NCBI RefSeq assembly: GCF_900105515.1
Contig: NZ_FNSY01000001.1
Coordinates: 992,001-1,056,000, forward strand
Direction: 5' to 3'
From: Streptomyces sp. 2131.1
GTDB taxonomy: Bacteria > Actinomycetota > Actinomycetes > Streptomycetales > Streptomycetaceae
Length of the DNA: 64,000 nucleotides
In this document: piece by piece, positions 49,593-59,919 of the stretch
How positions within the stretch are numbered: position 1 is the stretch's first letter
Layout: every line of letters starts with the position of its first letter
The notes under the pieces: model-generated
What the model was told of the DNA's origin: nothing
The model's input: only the letters and a program-made list of their open reading frames with translations
Databases searched by the model: none
Program-made: the position numbers and the translations under genes

Positions 49593-51010
49593 CGCTCCCC
49601 CGTCGGCAGTTCCACCGTGAACACCGCGCCGCCCACGGGCCGGTTCGCCGCGCGCACCGTACCACCGTGCAGCCGGACGTTCTCCTGCGCGATGGCGAGG
49701 CCCAGGCCGCTGCCCGCCGACCGGGTGCGCGCGGCGTCGGCCTTGTAGAAGCGGTCGAAGATGTGCGGGAGCACCGCGTCGTCGATGCCGGGCCCGCTGT
49801 CCTCCACCTCCAGGACGAGCCGGTCGCCTCCCGAGACCCGTACGGTGACGGGCTCGGCGCCGTGCCGCAGGGCGTTGCCGACCAGGTTGGCGACGACCAC
49901 GTCGAAGCGGCGCGGGTCGAGCACCGCCCGTACACCGTCGGGGAGTTCGGTGGCGACCCGGCCCTCCCAGCGACGGCCCTGGAGGGTCTTGCGCACGGTC
50001 TCGGCGACGTCCACCTCGTCCAGATGGAGGTCGGCGGCGCGGGCGTCGAAGCGGGAGATCTCCATCAGGTCCTCGACGAGGGTGGCGAGCTTTCCGGTCT
50101 CCGCGCTGATCAGGCGGACGGCGGCGGCGGTGTCGGGGCGCAGTTCACCGGCGTCCTCGTCGAGGACCTCCGTCACGGCGAGCATGCCGGCGAGCGGGGT
50201 GCGCAGCTCGTGGGAGACGTCGGAGGCGAAACGTCTGGCCCGCTCCTCGGCGCGTCGCAGCTCCTCGACGGACTCCTGGAGCTTGGTGGACGACTCGTTG
50301 AACGTCCAGGCGAGGTCGGCGAGCTCGTCGTTGCCGCGCACGGTGATACGGGTGTGGAGTTCGCCCCGGCCGATACCGGCGGCGGCCCTGCGCAGGTCGC
50401 GGACCGGGCGCAGGACGCTGCGGGCGGCGAGCAGCGCGGGCACGAGGGCGGCGAGCAGGGCGGGCAGGGCGCCGTCGCGGGCGGCGGTGACCATGGCGTC
50501 GACGTTGGCCTCCTCCGTGGACAGCGGCATCACGGCGTAGAGGACGAGGCCGGTGGGCTGCCTGCCGTCGCCCCGGTCGAAGAGGGCGGGCATGCCGACG
50601 GTCAGCCAGGGTCTGCCGTCCTGGACGACGCGCTGGAACGAGCCGTGGGTGTTGTCGCGGGTGGCGGCGCGCAGGCCGGCGGTGATGACCCCGGAGGAGG
50701 ACCGGTCCGACGAGGAGGCACGCAGCTTCCCGTACTCGGCGAAGACGGTCCAGCCGCGCCCGCCGCCCGCACGGGCCAGCTGCAGGCAGACGCGGCGCAG
50801 TTGCTCGCTGTCGATGGGGAGGCTGACGGCCTGGGCGCCGACGCGGTCGCGGAACTGTACGACGGCGGAGTCCTGCGCCTGTTGGAGGATGGCCGACCGG
50901 GCCTCGCGGTAGGTGAGGGCGGCGGTGGTGGCGGCGCTGACGGCGGCGACGAAGAGGAACGCCGCGATCAGCCGGGTGCGCAGACCGAGACGGGCGGCGA
51001 AGAGTTTCAC
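49589..51010 (-). CDS. Two-component sensor histidine kinase
   Basis: The 473-residue kinase has an N-terminal transmembrane helix, an extracellular sensor region (about 30-165), a second helix, HAMP (about 190-240), an H-box FASDVSHELRTPL with the phosphorylated histidine, an N-box VVANLVGNALRHG, G1 EDSGPGIDD and G2 GSGLGLAI. The GTG at 51010 overlaps the response-regulator stop. Its signal is unknown; the lipoprotein and nearby wall genes suggest envelope monitoring. Confidence 0.94.
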   Translation of the reverse strand: MKLFAARLGLRTRLIAAFLFVAAVSAATTAALTYREARSAILQQAQDSAVVQFRDRVGAQAVSLPIDSEQLRRVCLQLARAGGGRGWTVFAEYGKLRASSSDRSSSGVITAGLRAATRDNTHGSFQRVVQDGRPWLTVGMPALFDRGDGRQPTGLVLYAVMPLSTEEANVDAMVTAARDGALPALLAALVPALLAARSVLRPVRDLRRAAAGIGRGELHTRITVRGNDELADLAWTFNESSTKLQESVEELRRAEERARRFASDVSHELRTPLAGMLAVTEVLDEDAGELRPDTAAAVRLISAETGKLATLVEDLMEISRFDARAADLHLDEVDVAETVRKTLQGRRWEGRVATELPDGVRAVLDPRRFDVVVANLVGNALRHGAEPVTVRVSGGDRLVLEVEDSGPGIDDAVLPHIFDRFYKADAARTRSAGSGLGLAIAQENVRLHGGTVRAANRPVGGAVFTVELPTGER

Positions 51011-51702
51011 GTGAAGGCGCCCCCCAGAGGCCCGAAGCGGTAGCCGAAGCCTCGGACCGTCTGTATGTAGCGGGGGGTGCCGGGCACGTCCTCTATCTTC
51101 TGGCGCAGTCGGCGCACGCACGCGTCGACCAGCCGGGCGTCGCCGTGGTAGCTGTGCTCCCACACGTACTCCAGGAGCTGCTGGCGGCTGAAGACCTGTT
51201 CGGGCGAGGCCGAGAGGTGGAGCAGGAGCTTCAGTTCGGAGGGGGCGAGGAGCAGCCGCTCGCCCGCCTTGGCGACGGTGAGGCCCGTGCGGTCGACGGT
51301 CAGCGCGCCGTGCGACTCGGTGCCGCCGCGTCCGGCGGGGACGGCGAGGCGGCGCAGCACGGCCCGGATGCGGGCCTCGATGACCTCGGTACGGGCGGGC
51401 TTGACGATGTAGTCGTCGGCGCCGGCCTCCAGGCCCACGACGACGTCGAAGTCGTCGCCGCGCGCGGTCAGCATGATCACGGGCAGCTGGCTGGTCTCCC
51501 GGATGAGGCGGCAGACCTGGACGCCGTTCATGCCGGGAAGCATCAGGTCGAGGAGGACCAGATCGGGCCGGAACTCCCCCAGGGCGGCGAGCCCGGCCTC
51601 ACCCGTGCCGACGCCCCGCAGCTCGTGGCCGCGCCTGCGCAGGCCCAGCTCGACCCCTTCCCGTACGGAGGGGTCGTCTTCGATCAGGAGCACGCGAGGC
51701 AT
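51007..51702 (-). CDS. OmpR-family response regulator
   Basis: The 231-residue regulator has a receiver domain with the phosphoacceptor D52 (LLDLMLPG), conserved T and K (MLTARGD, IVKPAR), and a C-terminal winged helix ending YIQTVRGFGYRFG. A GATACT -10 (51714-51709 on the minus strand) lies six bases before the ATG and no ribosome-binding site is seen, so the operon may start leaderless. It leads the three-gene sensory unit. Confidence 0.94.
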   Translation of the reverse strand: MPRVLLIEDDPSVREGVELGLRRRGHELRGVGTGEAGLAALGEFRPDLVLLDLMLPGMNGVQVCRLIRETSQLPVIMLTARGDDFDVVVGLEAGADDYIVKPARTEVIEARIRAVLRRLAVPAGRGGTESHGALTVDRTGLTVAKAGERLLLAPSELKLLLHLSASPEQVFSRQQLLEYVWEHSYHGDARLVDACVRRLRQKIEDVPGTPRYIQTVRGFGYRFGPLGGAFT

Positions 51703-51762
51703 GGCGTCAGTATCCCAGCGATCAAGGAATGGATTCGAACGGGTGGGCGGGCGCGGGCCGGT

Positions 51763-53454
51763 TCAGCCGCGCCGCAGCCGTCCCCTTACGGCGTTCAGCG
51801 CGCCGGTGACCTCGGTGAGCCGCAACGGCCGGGCCAGCACCGCCACGACCAGCGCCAGGACGGCCGTCCCGGTGGCCAGCGCGGCGAAGTCGCCGGGGCC
51901 GGAGCCCTCCGTGTCGACGGCCCGGGCGGCCCCGTACGCCAGCAGCCCGGCCGGTACGCACGCGACGACCAGCCGCGCATGCGCCCACACCCCGGGCGAG
52001 CGGACGAGCGAGGGACGCGCCGTGCCCGCCGGGGAGACCCGGCGGTGCAGCACGTACGCGGTGACGGCGAAGCCGGTGAGCAGGGCCACGGAGTACGCGC
52101 CCGCCATGCCGGTGACCGCCCAGCGCGCGGGCAGCGTCAGATAGGCGGCGACGGAGAGACCCGCGTTGAGGGCCGCGATGACCAGGTTCAGCAGGAACGG
52201 GGTTCGGGTGTCGCTCATCGCGTAGAAGCCCCGGGAGAGCACGTACTGTCCCGAGAAGGCGATGAGTCCGGGGGCGAAAGCGGCCATCATGCCCGCCATC
52301 ACCGTGATGTCCGCCGGGCCGGTGCGTCCGTAGCCGAAGACCGAGCCCATCACCCAGGGCGCGAGCGCCAGCAGGAGCGCGGCGGCCGGCACCACCACTG
52401 CGGCCGAGGTGCGCAGCGCGTACGAGAGGTCGCGCCGCACCCCGGCGAGGTCGCCGCCGGCCGCCGCCCGGCTCATGCGCGGCATCAGCGCGGTGACGAG
52501 GCTGACGGTCACGATGCCCTGCGGGACGACCCAGAGCTGGTAGGCGTAGCTGTACGCGGTGTATCCGGCGCCGCCCGCGAGGTGCTGGTCCACCGCGTGC
52601 TGGCCGCTCGCGGTGGAGAGCCGGGTGATCACCCAGTACGCGGCCTGGTTGGTGAGGACCAGCATGACGAGCCAGCCGGCGGCGCGCAGCGGGCGGGTCA
52701 GTCCGCTGCCGCGCCAGTCGAACCGGGGCCGCCAGCGGAACTTCGCGGCGCGCAGTGAGGGCACCAGGGCGAGGAACTGCACGGCGATGCCCGCCGTGGT
52801 GCCCCAGCCCAGCCACCGCGCCTGCGCGGCGGTGAGGGAGCCGTCGGAGCTCGCCGCCGTCCAGAGGTACAGCCCGAACACCGCGATGATCACGAGGTTG
52901 TTGAGTACCGGCGTCCACATCATCGCGCCGAACCGGTCGCGGGCGTTGAGCACTTGCCCGAGGAGTGTGAACAGGCCGTAGAAGAGGATCTGCGGCAGGC
53001 AGTAGCGGGCGAGCGCGAGGGTGAGCTCGAGCTGTTCGCCGTCGTAGGTGGGGGCGTACACGTGGATGATCAGCGGTGCGCCGACGACGGCGAGCGCGGT
53101 GAGGGCGAGCAGGCCCACGGTGCACAGGGTGAGCAGGCGGTCGGTGTAGGCGGCGCCGCCGTCGGTGTGCTCCTTGGCGGCGCGGACGAGTTCGGGGACG
53201 AAGACCGCGTTGAGGGCGCCGCCGATGAGCAGCATGTACAGGATGTTGGGCACGGTGTTGGCGACCGTGTAGCCGTCGGCCCGCAGTCCGGTGCCGAGCG
53301 CGGCGACGACGACCGCCGAACGTATGAATCCGGTCGCCCGGGAGACGACGGACCCGGCGGCCATGACCGCGCCGCTGCGCAGCACCGAGCCGGAGCCGCG
53401 CGCGCCGGGCTCCTCGGGCGCGACCGCCCCGGGGGCGGTGGAGGCGGACGTCAC
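51763..53454 (-). CDS. MurJ/MviN-type lipid II flippase
   Basis: The 563-residue membrane protein has about fourteen helices of the MOP superfamily, with the MurJ blocks SRATGFIRSAVVVAALG, DGYTVANTVPNILYMLL, GGALNAVFVPEL and GQVLNARDRFG. It flips the peptidoglycan precursor lipid II or a related lipid. The GTG start overlaps the FemX stop. It may be a second copy, since the main murJ of streptomycetes usually lies elsewhere. Confidence 0.9.
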   Translation of the reverse strand: MTSASTAPGAVAPEEPGARGSGSVLRSGAVMAAGSVVSRATGFIRSAVVVAALGTGLRADGYTVANTVPNILYMLLIGGALNAVFVPELVRAAKEHTDGGAAYTDRLLTLCTVGLLALTALAVVGAPLIIHVYAPTYDGEQLELTLALARYCLPQILFYGLFTLLGQVLNARDRFGAMMWTPVLNNLVIIAVFGLYLWTAASSDGSLTAAQARWLGWGTTAGIAVQFLALVPSLRAAKFRWRPRFDWRGSGLTRPLRAAGWLVMLVLTNQAAYWVITRLSTASGQHAVDQHLAGGAGYTAYSYAYQLWVVPQGIVTVSLVTALMPRMSRAAAGGDLAGVRRDLSYALRTSAAVVVPAAALLLALAPWVMGSVFGYGRTGPADITVMAGMMAAFAPGLIAFSGQYVLSRGFYAMSDTRTPFLLNLVIAALNAGLSVAAYLTLPARWAVTGMAGAYSVALLTGFAVTAYVLHRRVSPAGTARPSLVRSPGVWAHARLVVACVPAGLLAYGAARAVDTEGSGPGDFAALATGTAVLALVVAVLARPLRLTEVTGALNAVRGRLRRG

Positions 53455-54614
53455 CGGCGCGCCAGGTATGCCTGGAACGCCCGGTACAGCGCGTTGTTGG
53501 CGGCTCCGCCCACCGATGTCTCCCACTCTCCGAGGGTCTCCACGACCTGCCCGCCTGTACCGAGCTTCCAGCGCAGCAGTCCGAAGGCGCGGTCACCGGG
53601 ATCGAGGGTGGAGGATACCCCGCGCATGTCGTAGACCTCGGCGCCCGCGTCCCGGGCGTCGCACATCATCCGCCACTGAAGGGCGTTGCTGGGGCGGACC
53701 TCGCGGCGGTGATCGGCGGACGCCCCCGTCTGGTACCAGACGCGCCGGCCTGTGCTGATCATGGTGTGGGCGGCCAGGATCTCCCCGTCGTGCACGGCGA
53801 GGCAGAGTTTCATCCTGCCGGGCGCCTCGGCGTTGAGCGCGGCGTACTGGCGCTGGTAGTAGGCCAGCGAGCGGCCGAGCCGGAAGCCGTCGCGCTCCTC
53901 GGTGATCTTCAGCAGCCGGTGGAATTCGGGCAGTTCGGCCGCGCTCCCCGTCACGATCCGCACCCCGGCCTTCCGCGCCCGGCGCACGTTGCGTCGCCAT
54001 TCCTGGTTGAGCCCGGACCACAGGTCGTCGGTGGTGCGCCCGGCGAGCGGCACCCGGAACACGTACCGGGGCTGCGCGTCGGCGTCGTCGCCGTCCCCGC
54101 CGCAGCGCCGCCAGCCACGTGCCCGCAGCCGGTCGGCCACGGCGGCGCCGAGCGGGTCGACCTCGCTCGCCAGGACGTCGCCGACGGTGCGGCCCGGGCC
54201 GGTGGCGGCCTTGAGCCGGGCGCCGTCCCAGCGGCGGTAGGCGGGGCTGGGTCCGATGCGTACGGCGAACGCCCCGGCGGCGCGCAGGTGCGCGAGCAGC
54301 GGTCTCAGCCAGCGGTCCATGTCCGGGTCGGCCCAGTCCGCGACCGGGCCCTCCGGGAGATAGGCGAAGTATTTCCGGGTTCCCGGGAATTGCCGGTAGA
54401 GGACGAGGGCGGTGCCGCTCAATTCACCGCCGTCCTCGCGCCAGCCGAGCCTTTCCGACGACCAGCCCTCCTTCACCGCCGCCCAGGACGGGTACTGGAG
54501 GAACCCGGCCTCCGCGCGGGTGGCGAGGTGCGCGCGGTGCTCGTCGGGCGTGAGGCCATGGATCCGTAGATCCCGTTCACGGCTGCGGTCTCCGGTCGCG
54601 AGCAGCGCTGACAT
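53451..54614 (-). CDS. FemABX-type peptidoglycan cross-bridge aminoacyltransferase
   Basis: The 387-residue protein has the twin GNAT-fold FemX pattern: FLQYPSWAAVKEGW, LYRQFPGTRKYFAYLPEGPV, GLNQEWRRNVRRARKAGVRI, and RPSNALQWRMMCDARDAGAEVYDMRGV. These enzymes add the first residue of the interpeptide bridge (glycine in Streptomyces) to lipid II. The ATG has no strong SD, but coupling with the MurJ-type gene points to wall assembly. Confidence 0.9.
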   Translation of the reverse strand: MSALLATGDRSRERDLRIHGLTPDEHRAHLATRAEAGFLQYPSWAAVKEGWSSERLGWREDGGELSGTALVLYRQFPGTRKYFAYLPEGPVADWADPDMDRWLRPLLAHLRAAGAFAVRIGPSPAYRRWDGARLKAATGPGRTVGDVLASEVDPLGAAVADRLRARGWRRCGGDGDDADAQPRYVFRVPLAGRTTDDLWSGLNQEWRRNVRRARKAGVRIVTGSAAELPEFHRLLKITEERDGFRLGRSLAYYQRQYAALNAEAPGRMKLCLAVHDGEILAAHTMISTGRRVWYQTGASADHRREVRPSNALQWRMMCDARDAGAEVYDMRGVSSTLDPGDRAFGLLRWKLGTGGQVVETLGEWETSVGGAANNALYRAFQAYLARR

Positions 54615-54838
54615 GTCGGTGGCCCTCCCTCGTGGGCCCCGCGGTCCGCTCTGCGGGGCTGCACAGGATGCTCACAGCGGTCCGTGACGGCCCCGCGCGC
54701 CGAATGTGACCGGACGATGACCGTTGCGCTGCGCTTCCCGTCACACAAGGAATTCCCGTATTTCCGCGGATTCCCGGAACTTAGGCTCCGGTGCGTTCCT
54801 CTTCTTCGAGGACCGGGCCACACCCTGGAGGTTTTCCG

Positions 54839-56056
54839 TTGATTCCCGCATTCCTTATTCCGGCGCGCCCGCCACGCCCCGCCCGCCTCGCTCTGATCGC
54901 GGGCACCGCCGTCCTCGGCGTGACCCTGACGGCCTGCTCCGGCGGTGCGGCCGCCTCGGACCGGGACGCCGGCAAGAACGGCGACGCCGCTCCCTCGAAG
55001 GCGGCGCGGGCGAGCATCTCGGTGAACCCGAGCGGCACCTCGGCGGCCGCGGGCGAGCCGGTGACGGTGACGCTGGCGGCCGGGAAGCTGCGTGAGGTGA
55101 CCGTGAGGGCCGGGGAGGGCGAGGCGCTCGGCGGCCGGATATCCGCCGACGGGCGGACCTGGACGTCCGACCGGGTGGCGGCGCCCGGTACCGCGTACCG
55201 CGTCGAGGCGCGCGACACCTCGGGTGGCAGCGACACGGCCGCGTTCACGACGAGGGCGGCGGCCAAGGTGAACAAGCTGACGCTCGCGCCCGGCAAGAAC
55301 ACCACGGTCGGCATCGCGCAGCCGCTGTCGATCGTGTTCGACAATCCGGTCAAGGACAAGGCGGCCGTCGAGAAGGCGCTCAAGGTGTCCACCTCGAACC
55401 ACACCGAGGGGTCGTGGGGCTGGCTGCGGGACTACTCGGGCCGGGACCGCGTCGACTGGCGTCCCAAGGAGTACTGGAAGTCCGGGACGCGCATCACGCT
55501 CGACGCCGAACTGAACGGCATCGACTCCGGTTCCGGTGGCGGCTTCTTCGTACGGGACTACGCGACGATGTTCACGGTGGGCGCGAGCCAGGTGGTGAAG
55601 GTGGACCTGGACCGGCACCGGCTGGCGCTGGAGCGGGACGGGCGCACGGTCATGGACGTGCCGGTGTCGGGCGGCACTCCGGGCGGCGACAAGCGGTCGT
55701 GGCGCGGGACGGCCGTGCTGATGGCGAAGGAGGGCACGATCAACATGCGCTCCGAGACGGTGGGGCTGGGCCACACCTACGACAAGATGGTCGACTACTC
55801 GATGCGGCTGACCTGGTCGGGCATGTATGCCCACGCCGCTCCGTGGAACGCGGCGTACTTCGGGCGGGCCAACCACAGTTCGGGGTGCGTCGGCATGAGC
55901 GACGCGAACGCGGCGGCCCTCTACGGGCAGGCCCGCGTCGGTGACCCGTTCGAGATCACCGGCGCGGAGACCAAGGGCACGGTCGCCGAGGGCAACGGCT
56001 ACGGGGCGTGGAACGTCTCCTGGGCCGACTGGCGGACCCGGAGCGCGCTTCGCTGA
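54839..56056 (+). CDS. L,D-transpeptidase lipoprotein with Ig-like domains
   Basis: The 405-residue protein begins at a TTG with GGAGG eight bases upstream. Lipobox LTAC (C33) anchors it outside the membrane. Two Ig-like domains (about 50-250) precede a YkuD domain. The catalytic cysteine is in SSGCVGM; the histidine usually just before the Gly-Cys is replaced by serine, while the upstream catalytic histidine (YAHAAPWN) is kept. It would make 3-3 cross-links. It is divergent from femX and forms an envelope-biogenesis group with it. Confidence 0.9.
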   Translation: MIPAFLIPARPPRPARLALIAGTAVLGVTLTACSGGAAASDRDAGKNGDAAPSKAARASISVNPSGTSAAAGEPVTVTLAAGKLREVTVRAGEGEALGGRISADGRTWTSDRVAAPGTAYRVEARDTSGGSDTAAFTTRAAAKVNKLTLAPGKNTTVGIAQPLSIVFDNPVKDKAAVEKALKVSTSNHTEGSWGWLRDYSGRDRVDWRPKEYWKSGTRITLDAELNGIDSGSGGGFFVRDYATMFTVGASQVVKVDLDRHRLALERDGRTVMDVPVSGGTPGGDKRSWRGTAVLMAKEGTINMRSETVGLGHTYDKMVDYSMRLTWSGMYAHAAPWNAAYFGRANHSSGCVGMSDANAAALYGQARVGDPFEITGAETKGTVAEGNGYGAWNVSWADWRTRSALR

Positions 56057-56144
56057 CCGGTCCGCCGGCGCGCAGCTGACCTTCTTCCCGCCAGGGCGAG
56101 AAGTGATCACCGGCTGCTGCCGGTCGGACCCCGCTCCCGTCTTT

Positions 56145-57017
56145 CTACCGCCCTCCCCGCATCAGCGTGCCGGGCTGTGCCGGTCCGACGCCCACCGCCT
56201 CCGTCTTCGGATTGCGTCGTTGCCGTCTCGCCACCCAGGTGGCGAACCAGGAGAGCAGCATGCACATCCCGATGTAGATCGGTGAGATCACCATCACCAC
56301 GGGGATGAAAGGCAGATCGTAGTCCAGGTTGGAGGCGATGAGCTTGCCCGCGTGGAGGAATTCCTCGTAGGTGATGAGGTAGCCCAGCGAGGTGTCCTTC
56401 AGTGCCACCACCAGCTGGCTGATGATGGTGGGCAGCATCGCGCGGATGGCCTGCGGTGCCAGGACGAAGGTGGTGACCTGCGTCTTGCGCAGGCCCAGCG
56501 CGTACGCCGCCTCGTGCTGGCCGCGTTCCACGGAGTTGATGCCGGTGCGGAACACCTCGGCGAGCACCGAGCCGTTGTAGAGGGTGAGTCCGGCGACCAG
56601 TGCGGGCAGCGGCTGCACCTTCAGCGCCACGAAGATGAAGAAGATCATCACCAGGACGGGCATGGCGCGGAAGAACTCGACGAGGACCGTCGCCACCCAG
56701 CGCACCGGCCGGTGGTCGGAGAGCCGCCCCACCGCGAGGAAGGCGCCCAGGACCAGCGAGAGGACCGCGGCGTACGCGAACGCCTTGAGGGTGTTGCCGA
56801 GGCCGCGCAGCAGGAGTTCCTGAATGCCCTTGTACTCGAAGGGCGTCCACTTGGCGGCGGTGAACTGGTCGGTGTCGAACAGGAGATAGACGATCCAGCC
56901 GATCAGGGCGAGGATGAGGAAGGTCGCGAGGATCCCGTAGAGGCGGTGCCGTTTACGGGTGTGCGGCCCCGGGATGTCATAGAGGACGGTCGCGGTGGGG
57001 GCGGAGTGGGCGGTCAT
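56145..57017 (-). CDS. gluD: Glutamate ABC transporter permease GluD
   Basis: The 290-residue permease has five or six helices and the EAA loop ALGLRKTQVTTFVLAPQAIRAMLP. The long C-terminal tail after the last helix is typical of GluD. Its ATG overlaps the gluC stop (ATGA). It completes the gluABCD operon and lies convergent with the L,D-transpeptidase gene. Confidence 0.9.
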   Translation of the reverse strand: MTAHSAPTATVLYDIPGPHTRKRHRLYGILATFLILALIGWIVYLLFDTDQFTAAKWTPFEYKGIQELLLRGLGNTLKAFAYAAVLSLVLGAFLAVGRLSDHRPVRWVATVLVEFFRAMPVLVMIFFIFVALKVQPLPALVAGLTLYNGSVLAEVFRTGINSVERGQHEAAYALGLRKTQVTTFVLAPQAIRAMLPTIISQLVVALKDTSLGYLITYEEFLHAGKLIASNLDYDLPFIPVVMVISPIYIGMCMLLSWFATWVARRQRRNPKTEAVGVGPAQPGTLMRGGR

Positions 57018-57658
57018 CGGGCGACTCCCCAGCGCTTTTCCATCACGTGGAAGAGCGCGCTGATGGCGAGAGTGATGATCAGGTAGCCCACGGCGATCCA
57101 GACGAAGGTCCAGATGATGCTGTAGCCCAGTTCGTTGAGCGTCTTGTAGGTGCCGAGGAGTTCGGTGACGCTGAACGCCCCGGCGATCGCCGAGTTCTTG
57201 GCGAGCGCGATGAGCGTCGAGCCGACCGGCGGGATCACCGAACGGAACGCCTGCGGCAGGACGATGGCGCCGAGGCTCTGCCCGAAGGTCATCCCGAGAC
57301 TGCGGGCCGCCTCGCCCTGCCCGGTGGGCACGGTGTTGATGCCGGAGCGCAGCACCTCGCAGATGAACGCGGAGGTGTAGCAGCCCAGCGCGATGACCGC
57401 GAAGACGTTGAACGGCAGCACCAGGCCGAAGCGCGGCAGACCGAGGAGCACGGCGAAGAAGAGCAGGGTCAGCGGGGTGTTGCGCAGCACCGTCACCCAT
57501 ACGGTGCCGAGCACCCGCAGCGAGCCGACCGGTGCCACCCGGAAGGAGGCCATGACGAAGCCGAGGACGAGCGCCAGGATCGAGGCGTAGACGGTGAGTT
57601 CGAGGGTGCCGAGGAAGCCTTTGCCGTAGAGCGAGAAGTTGTCGGTGAGTACGTCCAT
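57014..57658 (-). CDS. gluC: Glutamate ABC transporter permease GluC
   Basis: The 214-residue permease of the His/Glu/Gln/Arg family has the EAA motif SLGMTFGQSLGAIVLPQAFRSVIPP and the TPLTLLFFAVLLGLP segment. It pairs with GluD to form the membrane channel. It lies 17 bases after gluB. Confidence 0.91.
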   Translation of the reverse strand: MDVLTDNFSLYGKGFLGTLELTVYASILALVLGFVMASFRVAPVGSLRVLGTVWVTVLRNTPLTLLFFAVLLGLPRFGLVLPFNVFAVIALGCYTSAFICEVLRSGINTVPTGQGEAARSLGMTFGQSLGAIVLPQAFRSVIPPVGSTLIALAKNSAIAGAFSVTELLGTYKTLNELGYSIIWTFVWIAVGYLIITLAISALFHVMEKRWGVAR

Positions 57659-57675
57659 GGGGGTGGGCCGTCCTC

Positions 57676-58587
57676 TCAGTTCGCCGGGTAGCGGTCGATG
57701 GGCGGCGGCTTGGGCGCGGGAGCGCCGGACAGGCCGAGCGTCGCGTCGAACGCCTTCTTCCAGTTGCCGTTCTTCTCGTTGGCCTCCAGCGCGTCGTTCA
57801 GTGCGAAGCGCAGCGCGTTGTCGCTGCGCGGTACCCCGATGCCGTACGGCTCCTCGGAGAACGGTTTGCCGACGACCTTCATCTCGTCGGGCGCCTTGGC
57901 GGCGAAGCCGAGCAGGATCGCGTCGTCGGTGGTGACGACGTCGACCTGGAACGTCAGCAGGTTGTCGACGCAGATCGAGTACGTGTCGTAGGAGACGAGC
58001 TTCGCCTTCGGGTAGTCGGCGGCGATGCGCTGGTACGGGGTCGAGCCCGCGGCGGAGCAGACCGTCTTGCCGGCCAGGTCCTGGGGGCCGTGGATGTCGT
58101 CCTCGTCGGTGCGCACCAGGAGCCCCTGGCCGGCCATGTAGTACGGCCCGGCGAAGCCCACGAGCTTCTTGCGCATGTCGTTGATGGTGTAGGTGCCGAC
58201 GTAGTAGTCGATCTGCCCGTTCTGGAGCGCGGTCTCGCGGTTGGCGGACGCGATCGTCTTGAAGCGGATCGTCTTCGGGTCGAAGCCCAGCGAGGCCGAC
58301 ATCATCCGGGCGATCTCGATGTCGAACCCGGAGTAGACGCCGGTGGCCGGGTCCTTCTCACCGAGGTAGGGCTGGTCCTCCTTGGCGCCGACCCGGAGGT
58401 AGCCGCGCTTCTTCGCGTTCCGCCAGGTCCGGGAGTCCGGCAGTTCGAAGCCCTTGTCGACCTGGTAGACGGGCAGTTGGTCGGCCTTGGGTCCTTTGAC
58501 CGGCGGGCTGCCGTCCTTGCCGCAGGCGGCGGCGAGCACGGCGAGCAGGAGGCCGGCGCAGGCGGTCAGTGCTTTCCTCGTACGCAA
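57676..58587 (-). CDS. gluB: Glutamate-binding lipoprotein GluB
   Basis: The 303-residue solute-binding protein has lipobox LAAAC (C22) and the SBP type 3 fold: LRVGAKEDQPYLG, DIEIARMMSASLG, and VDVVTTDDAILLGFA. It starts at a TTG, supported by GGGAGG eight bases before. It captures glutamate (or glutamine/aspartate) for GluCD. It lies 14 bases downstream of gluA. Confidence 0.9.
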   Translation of the reverse strand: MRTRKALTACAGLLLAVLAAACGKDGSPPVKGPKADQLPVYQVDKGFELPDSRTWRNAKKRGYLRVGAKEDQPYLGEKDPATGVYSGFDIEIARMMSASLGFDPKTIRFKTIASANRETALQNGQIDYYVGTYTINDMRKKLVGFAGPYYMAGQGLLVRTDEDDIHGPQDLAGKTVCSAAGSTPYQRIAADYPKAKLVSYDTYSICVDNLLTFQVDVVTTDDAILLGFAAKAPDEMKVVGKPFSEEPYGIGVPRSDNALRFALNDALEANEKNGNWKKAFDATLGLSGAPAPKPPPIDRYPAN

Positions 58588-58601
58588 CTCAGGGCCTCCC
58601 G

Positions 58602-59345
<744 letters not shown>

Positions 59346-59478
59346 ACGCTGCCCTACCCACTTGTCGCTCGGTCGAGGTCAGCGCAAACTAACCAGCCCG
59401 GCAAGGGACTTCCCGACCGACACGCACCAATGGGGCATAAGGCGTTTTATCTCTTCGCGCGTGCACCGCTTGTACGGG

Positions 59479-59919
59479 TCACCCCTCGGCCGACTCCGCG
59501 TACACCTGGGAGAGCTCGGGGCTGCCGGACATCGCCCAGTCGAGCCCGGCTCCGACCACGTCGATCTCGCGGCCCGAGGCGAGCCGGACGACGGGCTGCC
59601 CGCTCGGCCAGATGTGCCAGTGCGCCCCGGCGACGTTGCGCACCAGGACCGTGCCAAGGTAGAGCCCCGCGTCGTTGCCCAGCCAGGGCAGCTCCTCCGG
59701 GTCGTCGCGCCAGCGCGGCGGGAGCTGGTCGAGGTCCGCCAACGAGGCGGGGCTGTCGTCCAGTTGGATCCCGCGCTCCCCCACTCGGACCCGGAGCAGG
59801 TCGCACTCGGCGAGCAGGGCCGCCATACCTTCCGGATCGGCGTCGGCGACGCTCGCGAGGCCCGTCCCCCGCGCCCCGTCGTGACGCTTGCGCCAGTTGT
59901 CCAAGAACGGGATTTTCAT
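59479..59919 (-). CDS. Conserved actinobacterial protein (DUF6278-like)
   Basis: The 146-residue protein begins MKIPFLDNWRKRH and contains a WPSGQPVVRLASGREIDVV strand pair and several tryptophans. No catalytic motif is visible and I know no function. The DUF6278 assignment is from memory of similar streptomycete proteins and is tentative. ATG at 59919 follows GAGCGG. Confidence 0.6.
   Translation of the reverse strand: MKIPFLDNWRKRHDGARGTGLASVADADPEGMAALLAECDLLRVRVGERGIQLDDSPASLADLDQLPPRWRDDPEELPWLGNDAGLYLGTVLVRNVAGAHWHIWPSGQPVVRLASGREIDVVGAGLDWAMSGSPELSQVYAESAEG

Noticed and set aside
51728..51745. A string reading gttcgaatcc on the minus strand, like a tRNA T-loop.
   Set aside because: No acceptor, D or anticodon stem can be built around it, and it lies between the response-regulator start and the murJ stop.
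54776..54797. GGAAC followed by CGTT upstream of the L,D-transpeptidase gene, like a SigE promoter.
   Set aside because: The gap of 13 bases is shorter than the spacing expected for that sigma class, so I do not call it.
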